The notes under the pieces are model-generated. The model made no database searches. It was not told the origin of the DNA and saw nothing but the letters and a program-made list of their open reading frames with translations. Shown in pieces: positions 8,966 through 17,971 of a stretch of 64,000 nucleotides of DNA. Numbering within the stretch: the stretch's first letter is position 1; each line of letters starts with the position of its first letter. A program made the translations under genes and the position numbers. The stretch is from assembly GCF_028993635.1 (NCBI RefSeq), contig NZ_CP118631.1, positions 3,720,001 through 3,784,000 on the forward strand. The letters are read 5' to 3'. The stretch is from Mucilaginibacter sp. SJ. GTDB lineage: Bacteria > Bacteroidota > Bacteroidia > Sphingobacteriales > Sphingobacteriaceae.

Positions 8966-9817
8966 TCAATCCAAATCCCCATTTCCAAAAGTATCTCCCT
9001 GATTAATATCACCGGTGTCGAAACCTTTTTTAAACCAGTACATGCGCTGGGCACTGGTACCATGGGTAAAACTATCGGGTTCTACATGGCCCTGTGCTTG
9101 TTTTTGTAATCGGTCGTCACCTATGGCGTTGGCCGCGTTCAGGGCTTCTTCAATGTCACCTTTATCAAGCACGTTTTTCATGGTTTTTTCGTAATGCGCC
9201 CAAACGCCGGCATAAAAGTCGGCCTGCAGCTCCAATTTTACAGAAAGCTTATTGTATGCGCGTTCGCTCAAACGCGACCGTGCCTGATCCATTTTTTGTG
9301 AGATCCCCAAAAGGTTTTGTACATGATGGCCAACCTCATGCGCTATTACATAGGCCTGCGCAAAATCGCCGGCGGCACCGAAACGGTTCTTCAACTCATC
9401 GTAAAAAGAAAGATCAATATATACCCGCGAATCGCCGGGGCAATAAAACGGGCCGCTTGCCGAACTGGCATTACCGCAAGCCGACTGTACATAGTCGCTA
9501 AATAGTGTTAAACGCGGCTTTTCATAAGTACGGCCCATGTCGTTAAACAGTTTTGTCCAGATATCTTCGGTATCGGCCAAAACTACGCGCACAAATTTCT
9601 TGCCTTCATCTTCGGGACCGTTATTAACGGTTTGCTCCTGCCGGGCCGGCTGGTTGGTTGCTACCTGGTTAAACAGCGCCGAAGGATCGACCCCTGTAAA
9701 AAAATAAATAGCGGCCGCTATAATACCAAGTACGCCACCGCCAATGGCTAACCTGCCGCCGCCACCGCCGCGTTCATCATCTACGTTATCGCTTTCGCGT
9801 CTGCCAAACCATTGCAT
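8966..9817 (-). CDS. ypfJ: YpfJ-type neutral zinc metallopeptidase
   Basis: 283-residue membrane-anchored protein of the neutral zinc metallopeptidase family (YpfJ, DUF/PF04228 type). A Gly-rich cytoplasmic start (RGGGGGRL) precedes one membrane helix at about 23-41. The catalytic-looking HEVGHH is at 160-165, preceded by YIDLSFYDEL and followed by a downstream acidic helix (LELQADFYAGVWAH). The end RMYWFKKGFDTGD is typical of the family. The physiological substrate is unknown. The start codon lies two bases from a GC-rich dispersed repeat. It is downstream of, and probably separated by a terminator from, the SIMPL gene. Confidence 0.92.
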   Translation of the reverse strand: MQWFGRRESDNVDDERGGGGGRLAIGGGVLGIIAAAIYFFTGVDPSALFNQVATNQPARQEQTVNNGPEDEGKKFVRVVLADTEDIWTKLFNDMGRTYEKPRLTLFSDYVQSACGNASSASGPFYCPGDSRVYIDLSFYDELKNRFGAAGDFAQAYVIAHEVGHHVQNLLGISQKMDQARSRLSERAYNKLSVKLELQADFYAGVWAHYEKTMKNVLDKGDIEEALNAANAIGDDRLQKQAQGHVEPDSFTHGTSAQRMYWFKKGFDTGDINQGDTFGNGDLD

Positions 9818-9819
9818 AT

Positions 9820-9928
9820 GCCCCCCGGCCCCCTAAAGGGGGGGCCCCTAAGCACAATAATAAAAAAAGGCCTCGTTTGTTTGAACGAGACCTAAAGTTT
9901 TTTACTCCCCTTTAGGGGAACCGGGGAC
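9820..9928. repeat. paired GC-rich repeats of the CCCCCTAAAGGGGG family at two gene edges
   Basis: CCCCCCGGCCCCCTAAAGGG at about 9820-9850 begins just upstream of the ypfJ start. ACTCCCCTTTAGGGGAACC with GGGGAC at 9903-9928 ends five bases before the stop of the SIMPL gene. Related copies lie at the end of serS (19094-19116) and inside thrB (61241-61265). Confidence 0.8.
9862..9892 (-). terminator. intrinsic terminator of the SIMPL gene
   Basis: On the minus strand GGTCTCGTT and AACGAGGCC form a stem around CAAACA, followed by TTTTTTT. It lies about 40 bases after the stop at 9933, between the SIMPL gene and ypfJ. Confidence 0.85.
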
Positions 9929-9932
9929 GAGA

Positions 9933-10631
9933 TTATTTCACAATCTCAAACACGGCCTGGATCTGGAAACTTAGTTTGATGTTTTTGAAACTGATATCCG
10001 AATCACCAACATTGCTATCTGCCGATGCTTTGAATGTCATCATATTGGCGGCATACATGCGAGGCTGCGGGAAGCTGCTGTTATCGCTTTCGGTAATATT
10101 GATAGCGCCGCCCAATTTTTCGCCAAGGGCAGCCAACAGGTAGGTTGCTTTATCGCGTGCGGCCAATAGGGCTTTTATTTTAAGGTCGCGCTTTAAATCG
10201 GCCATTTTTGAATAGTCGTAGCTTTCAATATTGGTAGCCTGAATCCCTTTAGGATCAATTTTCGACATGATTTGGTTAAACTTGTTCAGGTCGCGCACAC
10301 GCAGGCCGTATTGTTTGCTGGCCAAAAAGTCGGGTGCTTTTTTCTTTTGATAGGTATTGTTCCAGGCAGATACATTGTTCACCGTAAAATCTGACGATGG
10401 AATGCCGGCGTCTTTAACGGCTTTTTCCAGCTGATCTTCCAGGTCGTTAATGGCAATGTGCTTTTTGCCGTCCATGTATTCCTGTAGTGATATGGTCACG
10501 TTTATAATATCAGGAGTAACCTCCTGCTCGGCAATGCCGGTAACTTCAATTTTACGCCTAAGGTCAACGTTTTGGGCAAATGCGCCAATGGTAGTTGCTA
10601 ATAGTGCGGCAAGGATAAATAGCTTTTTCAT
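9933..10631 (-). CDS. SIMPL domain (DUF541) exported protein
   Basis: 232 residues with a clear signal peptide (MKKLFILAALLATTIGAFAQ). The mature part is a SIMPL/DUF541 domain: IEVTGIAEQEVTPDIINVTISLQ near the start, then a long helical stretch (KMADLKRDLKIKALLAARDKATYLLAALGEKLGGAINI) and a beta C-terminus. Family members are periplasmic or outer-membrane proteins, some linked to oxidative stress, and no enzymatic activity is established. It ends in an intrinsic terminator. It has no close operon partner upstream. Confidence 0.92.
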   Translation of the reverse strand: MKKLFILAALLATTIGAFAQNVDLRRKIEVTGIAEQEVTPDIINVTISLQEYMDGKKHIAINDLEDQLEKAVKDAGIPSSDFTVNNVSAWNNTYQKKKAPDFLASKQYGLRVRDLNKFNQIMSKIDPKGIQATNIESYDYSKMADLKRDLKIKALLAARDKATYLLAALGEKLGGAINITESDNSSFPQPRMYAANMMTFKASADSNVGDSDISFKNIKLSFQIQAVFEIVK

Positions 10632-11183
10632 GTGTATATTATTTGATGTTATGACTAAGGTAACGTGTATTTAGTTTAATGTGTAACAGCAAGGCTACAA
10701 TTAATTGCTAAGCCACTGGTATGCTTGTAAATAAACCGGTGGGTGGTTTTGTTTGAGGGGTGAAGTTAATTCCCTCCCTGGGGAGCATAGTGTCGTCAAT
10801 TATGGAATAAAAAGCGGGGGAGCGTGCGATTCCCCTCTTGAGAGGGGCGGAGGGGTGTGTCCTTGCTTTGATAAGCCGATTGCAGAAACACACCCCTGCT
10901 ACCGCTCGTCCCTTCGCACCCCCTCTCAAGAGGGGATTTTCAAATCATTTGTTCAATCCCCTGCTTAAGTTGACGGCTATGCCTTCCGGGGGAGGCGCGT
11001 TGAAATGCGCGGTTGCAGGCAGGGGTTTCTGAGCTATCCGTTAATAAAAACATTCTACAGAAACCCCTTCCTACACCTTCCCCAGGGAAGGAATCGCACG
11101 CGCCCCTTCTTTTTATATCTCTTCAATACCCAAACCCTTTATCTTTTTAATAGTTATACTACAACGCACTAATTTATTTGGTT
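10632..11183. other. intergenic region packed with palindromic repeats
   Basis: Between divergent genes. Contains the CCCCTCTTGAGAGGGG repeat (10828-10940) and a second palindromic block around 10960-11100 in which GGGGTTTCTG pairs with CAGAAACCCC. A short AT-rich stretch before Ku must hold that gene's promoter, but no convincing box was seen. Confidence 0.6.
10828..10940 (+). repeat. CCCCTCTTGAGAGGGG palindromic repeat, copy 1
   Basis: Outer arms GATTCCCCTCTTGAGAGGGG and CCCCTCTCAAGAGGGGATTT bracket inner arms AGGGGTGTGT and ACACACCCCT. An inverted copy is at 61011-61130. Confidence 0.85.
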
Positions 11184-11954
11184 ATGAGATCGATATGGAA
11201 AGGTTCGATAGGTTTTGGGCTGGTGAGCATCCCTGTTAAATTATATTCGGCAGTACAAACCAGCTCGCTTGATTTTGATATGCTGGATAGCCGTGATCAT
11301 GCACGCATCCGTTTTCAGCGGGTAAACGAAAATACCCACAAGGAAGTCCCTTACGATAAAATTGTAAAAGGCTATAAGCTTGATGAAGATTACGTGATCA
11401 TGGACGAACAGGACTTTGAGGATGCAGCCCCCGAAAAAAGCAAGGTGATTGAAATTGAAAGCTTTGTAGATATTGCCGATGTAAACCCCATGTTTTACGA
11501 AACATCATACTATACCGAGCCCGATACCAAAAACAACAAAGCCTATGCCCTGCTTATCCAGGCACTTACGCAATCAAAAAAAGCAGGGCTGGCCCGTTTT
11601 GTGCTGCGCAGCACCGAAAGCCTTTGTATCGTTCACCCGCTTAAAAATGTACTGGTAGTAACCCGCATCCGTTTTGGACAGGAGATCCGTGACACGGAAG
11701 ACCTTAACCTGCCCGATAAAATTGAGGTAAGTAAAAAGGAACTGGATATGGGCCTCACCCTGATCAACCAGTACGCCGAAGATTTTGATGTGTCTAAATT
11801 TAAAGACGAGTATAATGATGAGCTGCTCAGGATCATCGAGGCCAAATCAAAAGGCAAACGCGCCAAAGTTAAAAAGCTTAAGCCCCGTAAAACAGGTAGC
11901 GATGATTTGTACGACCAGCTGATGGCCAGTTTAAAAAGCAAGAAAGGGGCTTAA
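11184..11954 (+). CDS. ku: Ku protein, bacterial non-homologous end joining
   Basis: 256-residue Ku homodimer subunit that binds double-strand DNA ends and recruits the ligase LigD. The start region MRSIWKGSIGFGLVSIPVKLY is the family hallmark. The Ku beta-barrel core follows (FYETSYYTEPD, YALLIQAL, ARFVLRSTESLCIVHP), ending in a basic tail with KGKRAKVKKLKPRK for DNA or LigD contact. The ATG at 11184 is preferred to a TTG two codons upstream. No ligD is present in the window. It is a single-gene unit among repeats. Confidence 0.95.
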   Translation: MRSIWKGSIGFGLVSIPVKLYSAVQTSSLDFDMLDSRDHARIRFQRVNENTHKEVPYDKIVKGYKLDEDYVIMDEQDFEDAAPEKSKVIEIESFVDIADVNPMFYETSYYTEPDTKNNKAYALLIQALTQSKKAGLARFVLRSTESLCIVHPLKNVLVVTRIRFGQEIRDTEDLNLPDKIEVSKKELDMGLTLINQYAEDFDVSKFKDEYNDELLRIIEAKSKGKRAKVKKLKPRKTGSDDLYDQLMASLKSKKGA

Positions 11955-12197
11955 TGAAGCCGGAAGTACGGAGTTGAAAGTTTTAGGTCTGTAATTGAAT
12001 TATTCCTCAAAAAGAGTCAACATGTGTTGTTTTCAGAACTCATGATTGGAAATGTTTGGAAAGCTGTTTTTTTAAGAAGATAAAATCCTTCAGACAATAC
12101 GAATGAATTATCCTAATAATTAATTTTATTTTTAAAAGAATAAATTTTGGCTTTGTGTTTGTAGTGTTTATTTCACAAAAACATTAAAACATCTATC

Positions 12198-12743
12198 ATG
12201 GCAACTACTAAAGTAAAAACACCCGAACAAACTAACGATGTGCAGGAATCGGCACTGAATGAATTATTTATTGATGAATTAAAAGACATTTACTGGGCCG
12301 AAAAACATCTTACAAAAGCACTGCCCAAAATGGCTAAAGCGGCAACATCCGATGAATTACGCTCGGCTATCGAAAACCACCTGGCCGAGACCGAACGGCA
12401 GGTGATTCGTTTGGAAGATGCATTTGCTTCTATTGGCCAAAAAGCGGTGGCTGTAAAATGTGAAGCGATGGCTGGCCTCATCAAAGAAGGTGAAGAAATT
12501 ATATCAGAAACCGAAAAAGGCAGTATTACCCGTGATGCCGGTATTATTTCTGCAGCTCAAAAAATTGAGCATTACGAAATAGCGTCATACGGCACCCTCC
12601 GCACGCTGGCCGGTGTGCTGGGCTATGACCATGCGGCCGAATTGCTTGATTCAACCCTGCAGGAAGAAAAAACCTGCGACAGCCTGCTTACTCAAATTGC
12701 CGAAGCCGGTATCAACCAGGCATCAAAAGCCGAAAAAGCTTAA
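12198..12743 (+). CDS. ferritin-like DUF892 protein (YciE/YciF family)
   Basis: 181-residue four-helix protein of the DUF892 family, which is often induced by stress. Helices include LNELFIDELKDIYWAEKHLTKALPKMAKAA and AENHLAETERQVIRLEDAFA. Glu/His residues that could bind a di-iron centre are visible (E26, D30, E36, H37; E68 region; H128, E129). The N-terminal 15 residues are polar and disordered. A strong intrinsic terminator follows 20 bases after the stop. The role is probably stress protection, as in E. coli YciE/YciF, but is not proven in any species I know of. Confidence 0.9.
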   Translation: MATTKVKTPEQTNDVQESALNELFIDELKDIYWAEKHLTKALPKMAKAATSDELRSAIENHLAETERQVIRLEDAFASIGQKAVAVKCEAMAGLIKEGEEIISETEKGSITRDAGIISAAQKIEHYEIASYGTLRTLAGVLGYDHAAELLDSTLQEEKTCDSLLTQIAEAGINQASKAEKA

Positions 12744-12763
12744 CGTTTATTAGTTTTTTAAGA

Positions 12764-12800
12764 GCGGTCGTGGGGGAATTATTCCTCGCGGCCGTTTTTT
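12764..12800 (+). terminator. intrinsic terminator of the DUF892 gene
   Basis: CGGTCGTGGGG and CCTCGCGGCCG form an 11-bp stem (three G-U pairs) followed by TTTTTT. Confidence 0.85.
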
Positions 12801-12976
12801 ATTTGAGCGTGTTGTTGCTAATCGATGAACTTAGTGCATAAGATTTTTCCTCGTTCATCGTCGAAATAACATGTCACTTTATATTAAGCAACACCAACGT
12901 TAATTACATATTAATTAAAGCATTTCCACAAACAATAAGCGGCAAACACGGTTTACCAACAAAAAACCGACGCCCT

Positions 12977-14371
12977 ATGAAACAATTCCTCCTGGTACTA
13001 TTCGCCTTTTTATTTTGCTTTTACGATGATGTTTTTGCCCAGGATAAATTAGATGGCGTTTATGCCGGATGCGAGTTTTCGCCAAGTCCGATATTTGGCG
13101 GAGGCATGAACAGAACTGACGTAGCTATATTGTTCAGACCTGATGGTACTTTCAATTCTTCGCTTAACAGTGCCGACTGGCAAACCAACGTGAGCGGGCA
13201 TTACACCATAAGCAAAGGAGAAGTAACACTTAAATATACCAAAAGCTCGTCTGTTTATGGCATAACCAAATATGGAAGCCTTTCCAATTATGCACATGAA
13301 CTGTTTAAACTTCAGGGGAACATTATACCTCCGGGCTATTACTCGTTCATCAGCGCTATGGGCGGTGGCGGCGCGGCCTATGGTACAACTTATGTAGGCG
13401 CTTTAAGCACACAGGGATTAAATTTTGATGGCAAGGGGCATTTTAGCAATTCGCGCTATTCGGGCTCGGTTGTAGCCGGCGAAAATGTTGGCGGTGGCAG
13501 CTCAAGCAGCCGGGACGGCAGTGGCACCTATAAAATAAACAAGGGGGTACTTACGCTTACTTATACCGATGGCCATACCGAGCTACACAGCTTTTTTTGT
13601 GATATGGGCGGTAAAACACGCATGGCTGTAGTTGATGGGCGGGTATTTTTTGTAGACAATGATGACAATACCACCGCTAACAATACCAAATCATCAACCG
13701 TGGCTAAAAAAACTTCCGAAAACTCCGCCACAAATACAAGTAATGCCACCGTGCCAAATGGAAAAACTCTGCTTTTAAAAGCCAATGCCGCCCATGGAGG
13801 CGACAAACTGAATGCATTGAAAACCGCCCGGTTAACGGGTTCCGTTTCGGGGTTAAAAGTTGTTGAGCTGATTGATATTCCCAATAACAAGGTGCGCGTT
13901 GAAATATGGAAAAACGGCAAACCGGTTTCGGTGCAACAAACCGAAGGCAGTAACGGATGGCAATGGAGCAGCGGCAACAAGTCCGATCTTCCGGCCAATA
14001 ACGTTGCCGAGATAAAAACCGCCCTGTACACCGGGGTTATTGGGTTACGCAGGTCATCGCTTGATCAAATGCAGATCATCAATACACAAAAAATCCCCGA
14101 TAATGATATGTATACGGTGCAATGCAGATTAAATGGCAACGAATACGTGTTTGCTATAAATAATCAGAACCAACTAATGGCTTACGGCTATAAGGTAGGC
14201 GACAAAACCCTGTTCGCGATGCTGTCAGATCTTCGGCCGGTACAGGGTATCACCATTCCGTATCGTGAGGCCACAACAAGCGGTCAGCAAAAGCTCAATA
14301 TTCAATACGACAACATGGATGTAAACCCTGTTTTAGACGGGCAAAGCTGGGCGGTACCGGCCGGAAACTAA
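12977..14371 (+). CDS. secreted protein of unknown function with C-terminal LolA-like region
   Basis: 464 residues with a signal peptide ending in VFAQ. The first half contains two similar beta-rich segments (GVYAGCEF...GTFNSSL...GHYTISKGEVTLKYT at about 20-95, and FDGKGHFSNS...GTYKINKGVLTLTYTDG at about 150-205), which looks like an internal duplication. A Ser/Thr/Asn-rich linker (about 225-260) joins a domain of about 200 residues with NAAHGGDKLNALKTARLTG. That domain resembles the LolA-like regions attached to some Bacteroidota peptidases. Function is unknown. It converges with the aspartyl protease gene, with 7 bases between the stops. Confidence 0.75.
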   Translation: MKQFLLVLFAFLFCFYDDVFAQDKLDGVYAGCEFSPSPIFGGGMNRTDVAILFRPDGTFNSSLNSADWQTNVSGHYTISKGEVTLKYTKSSSVYGITKYGSLSNYAHELFKLQGNIIPPGYYSFISAMGGGGAAYGTTYVGALSTQGLNFDGKGHFSNSRYSGSVVAGENVGGGSSSSRDGSGTYKINKGVLTLTYTDGHTELHSFFCDMGGKTRMAVVDGRVFFVDNDDNTTANNTKSSTVAKKTSENSATNTSNATVPNGKTLLLKANAAHGGDKLNALKTARLTGSVSGLKVVELIDIPNNKVRVEIWKNGKPVSVQQTEGSNGWQWSSGNKSDLPANNVAEIKTALYTGVIGLRRSSLDQMQIINTQKIPDNDMYTVQCRLNGNEYVFAINNQNQLMAYGYKVGDKTLFAMLSDLRPVQGITIPYREATTSGQQKLNIQYDNMDVNPVLDGQSWAVPAGN

Positions 14372-14378
14372 ATTCTAT

Positions 14379-15545
14379 TCAGGTAGATAATTTATTGGGC
14401 TTCAGGTACAGGTAATCATTCTTAAAATCGAGGATCATATTGAACCGTTTTAACAGACCGTTCCCCAAATAGTTAATCTCAAAACCCATCGGGTTTTTGC
14501 TGCTCAAAATAAGCGTTGGCACATTGGGAACCATGAACCCGTTAAGCCTGAACAAAGGGGCTTCCACTATTTTGATCTCATATTTTACCCCGCGCGGATC
14601 GCTGATGGTGGATGACTTGATGAGTTTAAGATCCCTGGGGAAATTATTTTTAACAGCCCATTCACTATCCAGGATCAATGACTGTTCGGATCCGGTATCC
14701 ATAGAAAAATTGCCGGTGTATTTTTTGCCGCCTATTTCAAACGTACCGGTAACATATGGGAACGAATGGATAAACCCAATCTTCGAGCGTTTATAACCTT
14801 TTAAGTTTTTAGGCGTTTCATCGCGGATGATGATACGGTTGTTATCATAATCAACTTCTACCTGTTTACCCTCAAACAGGTTCCAGCCAAAGCGCCCGTC
14901 CATATCCCTTGAGGTTAGCCCGGTTGGTAATATCTCCTGGTTGCGCCAAACAACAGTGCCCATTTGTAGCTTCAGGGCTTTTTTCAATTCATTAAAGTTC
15001 GGTTTCGCCTTGCCGGCCAAAACATCAGCCTGGTTGGGCAGCAGTTTCGTTTTATTTAATATAGCATCCCGTGTTAAATGAAAATCAAATGAGCTTACAT
15101 CAAAATGCAGGTTCAACGTATCGGTATCGTTCATAACGGCCTTTACCGCAATGGCATTATAAGCCGTAAGCTTAAAAGGGATCGTGTCGTTTTTGTTGAG
15201 ATTGACTTGCTGTTCGTTTGGAGGCGGTATAGCGCTGGCAATTTGCGTATAACATGAATCCTTACCGTTAAGCAGGATAACGAAGTTATACCTTGTGCCG
15301 GGCTTAACCTTTACCCTTATCGAATCGATATCTGTATAAAATGTAACCCATTTAGTTTCCCGGGTTCTATCGGCAGTATAAACGTCCGGTCGTGTTTTTG
15401 GCGAAAGCGACCATGCATTTTTATCCAAAAATCCGCCGTCATTAATCGCTACTTTTTTGGAGGTGGCTTTGATTACCGGCAGTTTCGACTGGCCAAACAC
15501 AAGCCCGGCAGGCAGCAGGAAGATAAGCAGCAGAAAATATTTCAT
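14379..15545 (-). CDS. secreted retropepsin-like aspartyl protease
   Basis: 388 residues with signal peptide MKYFLLLIFLLPAGLVFGQS. The C-terminal half holds the aspartyl protease fold: active-site NFSMDTGSEQSLILD at about 280-294, then a hydrophobic strand and the closing motif YLGNGLLKRFNMILDFKND. An upstream segment (NLHFDVSSFDFHLTRDAIL) resembles a degenerate first repeat without a DTG. The N-terminal 130 residues are a beta domain of unknown role. Likely periplasmic. Its natural substrate is unknown. Confidence 0.85.
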   Translation of the reverse strand: MKYFLLLIFLLPAGLVFGQSKLPVIKATSKKVAINDGGFLDKNAWSLSPKTRPDVYTADRTRETKWVTFYTDIDSIRVKVKPGTRYNFVILLNGKDSCYTQIASAIPPPNEQQVNLNKNDTIPFKLTAYNAIAVKAVMNDTDTLNLHFDVSSFDFHLTRDAILNKTKLLPNQADVLAGKAKPNFNELKKALKLQMGTVVWRNQEILPTGLTSRDMDGRFGWNLFEGKQVEVDYDNNRIIIRDETPKNLKGYKRSKIGFIHSFPYVTGTFEIGGKKYTGNFSMDTGSEQSLILDSEWAVKNNFPRDLKLIKSSTISDPRGVKYEIKIVEAPLFRLNGFMVPNVPTLILSSKNPMGFEINYLGNGLLKRFNMILDFKNDYLYLKPNKLST

Positions 15546-15713
15546 CGTTTTTATGAGGTAAGGTGCCTAAAGATACACCGGGAATAAATCTTTACAAAAC
15601 ACAACGTTAAATGAACTGCATCTCCCCCTTAAAAAACACAAAATTTAAAACTTTTCAGTGGTCACAGTTATTATACTAATATCTATGAAAATCATTAATT
15701 AAAACAAAGTATT

Positions 15714-15869
15714 ATGAACTCACTCCTGTATATCATTGCAGTCATCCTTATAATAGGATGGGCAATCGGCGTATTTTTTACAACGGTAGGCGGCCTGATC
15801 CACATTTTGCTGGTGATAGCTATTATCGCGCTTCTGTTAGGCGTAATCAGGCGGTCGACAGCTATATAA
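15714..15869 (+). CDS. lmo0937-like small membrane protein
   Basis: 51-residue peptide starting MNSLLYIIAVILIIGWAIG and ending in a basic tail IRRSTAI. It has two hydrophobic helices separated by a Gly-rich turn (FFTTVGGLIHI). The pattern matches the lmo0937 (DUF5670) family of tiny membrane proteins, common in Bacteroidota and often stress related. The gene stands alone about 170 bases upstream of the amidase start and probably has its own promoter in the AT-rich stretch before it. Confidence 0.88.
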   Translation: MNSLLYIIAVILIIGWAIGVFFTTVGGLIHILLVIAIIALLLGVIRRSTAI

Positions 15870-15918
15870 GGCTGCTAAAAATATAAAAACAGACAGGCTA
15901 TCTCGAAAAGATAAGCTA

Positions 15919-16051
15919 CCTGAACCTTGATTCGCTTGATTTGCAGATTGCCTGATAAAATCAGAAAGTCTTTAAATCAAATGGATCAGGGTTTTTTGTA
16001 TACTTGTTTAAATCATCAGGGAGAAATCTTTAATCAGGAGAATCAAGGTTT
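15919..16051. repeat. inverted repeat upstream of the amidase
   Basis: AACCTTGATTC (15921-15931) and GAATCAAGGTT (16041-16051) are perfect inverted arms around about 110 bases with further internal symmetry (GCTTGATTTGCAGATTG, CAATGGATCAGG). The TTG start codon of the amidase overlaps the right arm, so mRNA folding could affect its translation. Confidence 0.6.
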
Positions 16052-16877
16052 GAAAAATATATACATTTTATTACTTATGGCAGTTGTAGCCACCATCAGC
16101 GCATGTTCGCCTAAAGTTCAACCCTTCGCTGCCACGAATAAAGTATACCACAACCAAACTGATTCATTAGTAGAGGTAATTAGCCGCGAGCAGCCGGCCA
16201 TGCTGGTTGACAGCGCGGGGGGCGCCATTCCTTCTGAGTGGGTTGGCACCGTGAATTTCAACCTGCGCAAGCCCAACTATGTCATTATACATTACACTGC
16301 CCAGGATTCGGTTAAGCAAACCCTCAATACTTTTACCCTGGTAAAGCCACAGGTAAGTGCCCACTATGTGGTAAGTAAAGATGGCAAGGTTTACCACATG
16401 CTTAATGATTACCTGCGGGCCTGGCATGCCGGCATCAGCAAATGGGGTAGTATTACCGATATGAACAGCTGTTCCATCGGCATTGAGATAGACAATAACG
16501 GGCACGAGCCTTTTAATGAGGTACAGGTAAAAAGTCTGCTTGCTTTATTGGCTCAGCTCAAAAAAACCTACAACATTCCGCAGGCAAATTTTATCGGGCA
16601 CCAGGATATAGCACCATTGCGCAAACCCGATCCGGGGCCATTATTTCCCTGGAAATTGTTAGCACAAAAAGGCTTTGGTCTTTGGCGCGAAGAACTGCTT
16701 GAACTTCCGCCCGATAATTTCGATTATGCTACCGCGCTTAAACTGATCGGTTATGATATCAGTAACCTCCCGGTAGCCATTGTTGCCTTTAAGCGGCACT
16801 TTGTACAAACGGATGAAACACCGGTAATGACTCAGCTGGATTTGAATATTCTTTATAACGTTTACAGGAAATATTAG
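16050..16877 (+). CDS. N-acetylmuramoyl-L-alanine amidase, lipoprotein (AmpD/Amidase_2 family)
   Basis: Zinc amidase cutting the bond between N-acetylmuramic acid and L-alanine in peptidoglycan. The TTG at 16050 is chosen because a good Shine-Dalgarno-like CAGGAG lies 9 bases upstream. The protein then begins with a lipoprotein signal (LKNIYILLLMAVVATISACS, lipobox Cys at residue 20). A start at 15981 (ATG) would add a hydrophilic extension derived from an inverted repeat. The Amidase_2 domain shows VIIHYTAQDS (zinc His), CSIGIEIDNNG (catalytic Glu), and GHQDIAPLRKPDPG (zinc His and Asp). A C-terminal segment of about 60 residues may bind the wall. Confidence 0.88.
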   Translation: MKNIYILLLMAVVATISACSPKVQPFAATNKVYHNQTDSLVEVISREQPAMLVDSAGGAIPSEWVGTVNFNLRKPNYVIIHYTAQDSVKQTLNTFTLVKPQVSAHYVVSKDGKVYHMLNDYLRAWHAGISKWGSITDMNSCSIGIEIDNNGHEPFNEVQVKSLLALLAQLKKTYNIPQANFIGHQDIAPLRKPDPGPLFPWKLLAQKGFGLWREELLELPPDNFDYATALKLIGYDISNLPVAIVAFKRHFVQTDETPVMTQLDLNILYNVYRKY

Positions 16878-16924
16878 CATTGACTTAACTGGATTTGTAA
16901 ATACGAAATGGTATTAAGCAAAAA

Positions 16925-17005
16925 GGGGCTGTCAGTCTGAGCCGGTCGAAGACTCGTGCGCAGAGGCCCACCCACCATGCTTTGACTGGCTCAGCATGAC
17001 ACCCT
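16925..17005. repeat. TCGAAG/CTTCGA palindromic dispersed repeat, copy 1
   Basis: About 80 bases with the order TGTCAGTCTGAG, GTCGAAGACTCG, CAGAGGCC, CATGCTTTGAC, GGCTCAGCATGACA. Other copies are at 24725-24804, 34635-34717, 38347-38491 and 63651-63730. Confidence 0.88.
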
Positions 17006-17090
17006 ATTTTAACTTATCATAGGTAAAGCATCATTTATAACAACATGCTTTTATTTAACTTTAGGGTGCCAACTCAATCTCAACATTACC

Positions 17091-17900
17091 GTGCAAATAG
17101 CGCCACATCCATTGCTTTCGGGTATTGTTAAGCACTATTTAATTATAGCGCATAATCAGCATGTTGCCATGAACTACCGTCTGTTTTCGGACGGCAACCC
17201 CGGAATGGTGTTTCATAGAAAAGAACCTTTACTCCAATACAACCAGCAACACACGGTTGCCAGCAAGCAACCCGGCAGTTTTGTTTACGGGCAAATAACC
17301 CGCTATAATGATATTATTTCGGCCGGTGAACTGGCTATGCTGATTGTGGTTTTGAAACCTAACGCTTTGCTACCATTACTTGGTGTAGCCGCAAATGAAC
17401 TAAATGACAATACCGTATCATTAAAAGACCTCTTCGGGCAGGATGCCCTTGATTTGGAAGACCGCATTGCAAATTCCATTAACCTCGCGGCAGCAGCTAC
17501 CCTTGCCGAACAATTTTTACTAAAAAAAATAGCCTCCAAAGCTAAACACGCAGGTATTACAGATCAGGCCATAAACATTATTCATGCAAACAAGGGTATT
17601 ATCGGCATTAAAAACTTATTGGATGTGATGCCTGTAACCGAACGGCAGCTTGAGCGTAAGTTCAATGAGGAAGTTGGCATATCTCCTAAAAAATTCATTG
17701 ATGCCGTTAAGTTTCAAACCTATCTTAAACAACTTCAAAAGCTATCTTCAATAAAAGAGCTAAGCTCATTGAGTTGTGCCTGCGGATACTATGACCAGGC
17801 GCATCTTAATAATTTTTTCCGGAAACATACAGGCCTTACTCCCCTTCAATACAAAGCCAATCATCATCTGTTGGCTATAAACTTTATGCCGCTCGTTTAA
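17091..17900 (+). CDS. AraC-family transcriptional regulator
   Basis: 269 residues starting from GTG. The N-terminal 130 residues look like the DUF6597-type sensor seen in many AraC proteins (HPLLSGIVKHYLIIAHN, PGSFVYGQITRYNDI). The C-terminal AraC DNA-binding part has two helix-turn-helix units: IGIKNLLDVMPVTERQLERKFNEEVGISPKKF at about 170-205 and IKELSSLSCACGYYDQAHLNNFFRKHTGLTPLQY at about 222-255. It ends 71 bases before the nitrilase and reads in the same direction, so it may control it. The ligand is unknown. Confidence 0.88.
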   Translation: MQIAPHPLLSGIVKHYLIIAHNQHVAMNYRLFSDGNPGMVFHRKEPLLQYNQQHTVASKQPGSFVYGQITRYNDIISAGELAMLIVVLKPNALLPLLGVAANELNDNTVSLKDLFGQDALDLEDRIANSINLAAAATLAEQFLLKKIASKAKHAGITDQAINIIHANKGIIGIKNLLDVMPVTERQLERKFNEEVGISPKKFIDAVKFQTYLKQLQKLSSIKELSSLSCACGYYDQAHLNNFFRKHTGLTPLQYKANHHLLAINFMPLV

Positions 17901-17971
17901 ATTGCGTTTGTCGGTTTTTTACAATGCTTTTCGGTATGGCTCTGGTAGTTTTGAAAAAAGATGATCAGCGT

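Noticed and set aside
16167..16505. 112-codon antisense frame in the amidase
   Set aside because: Shadow frame; the sense protein carries the complete amidase motifs.
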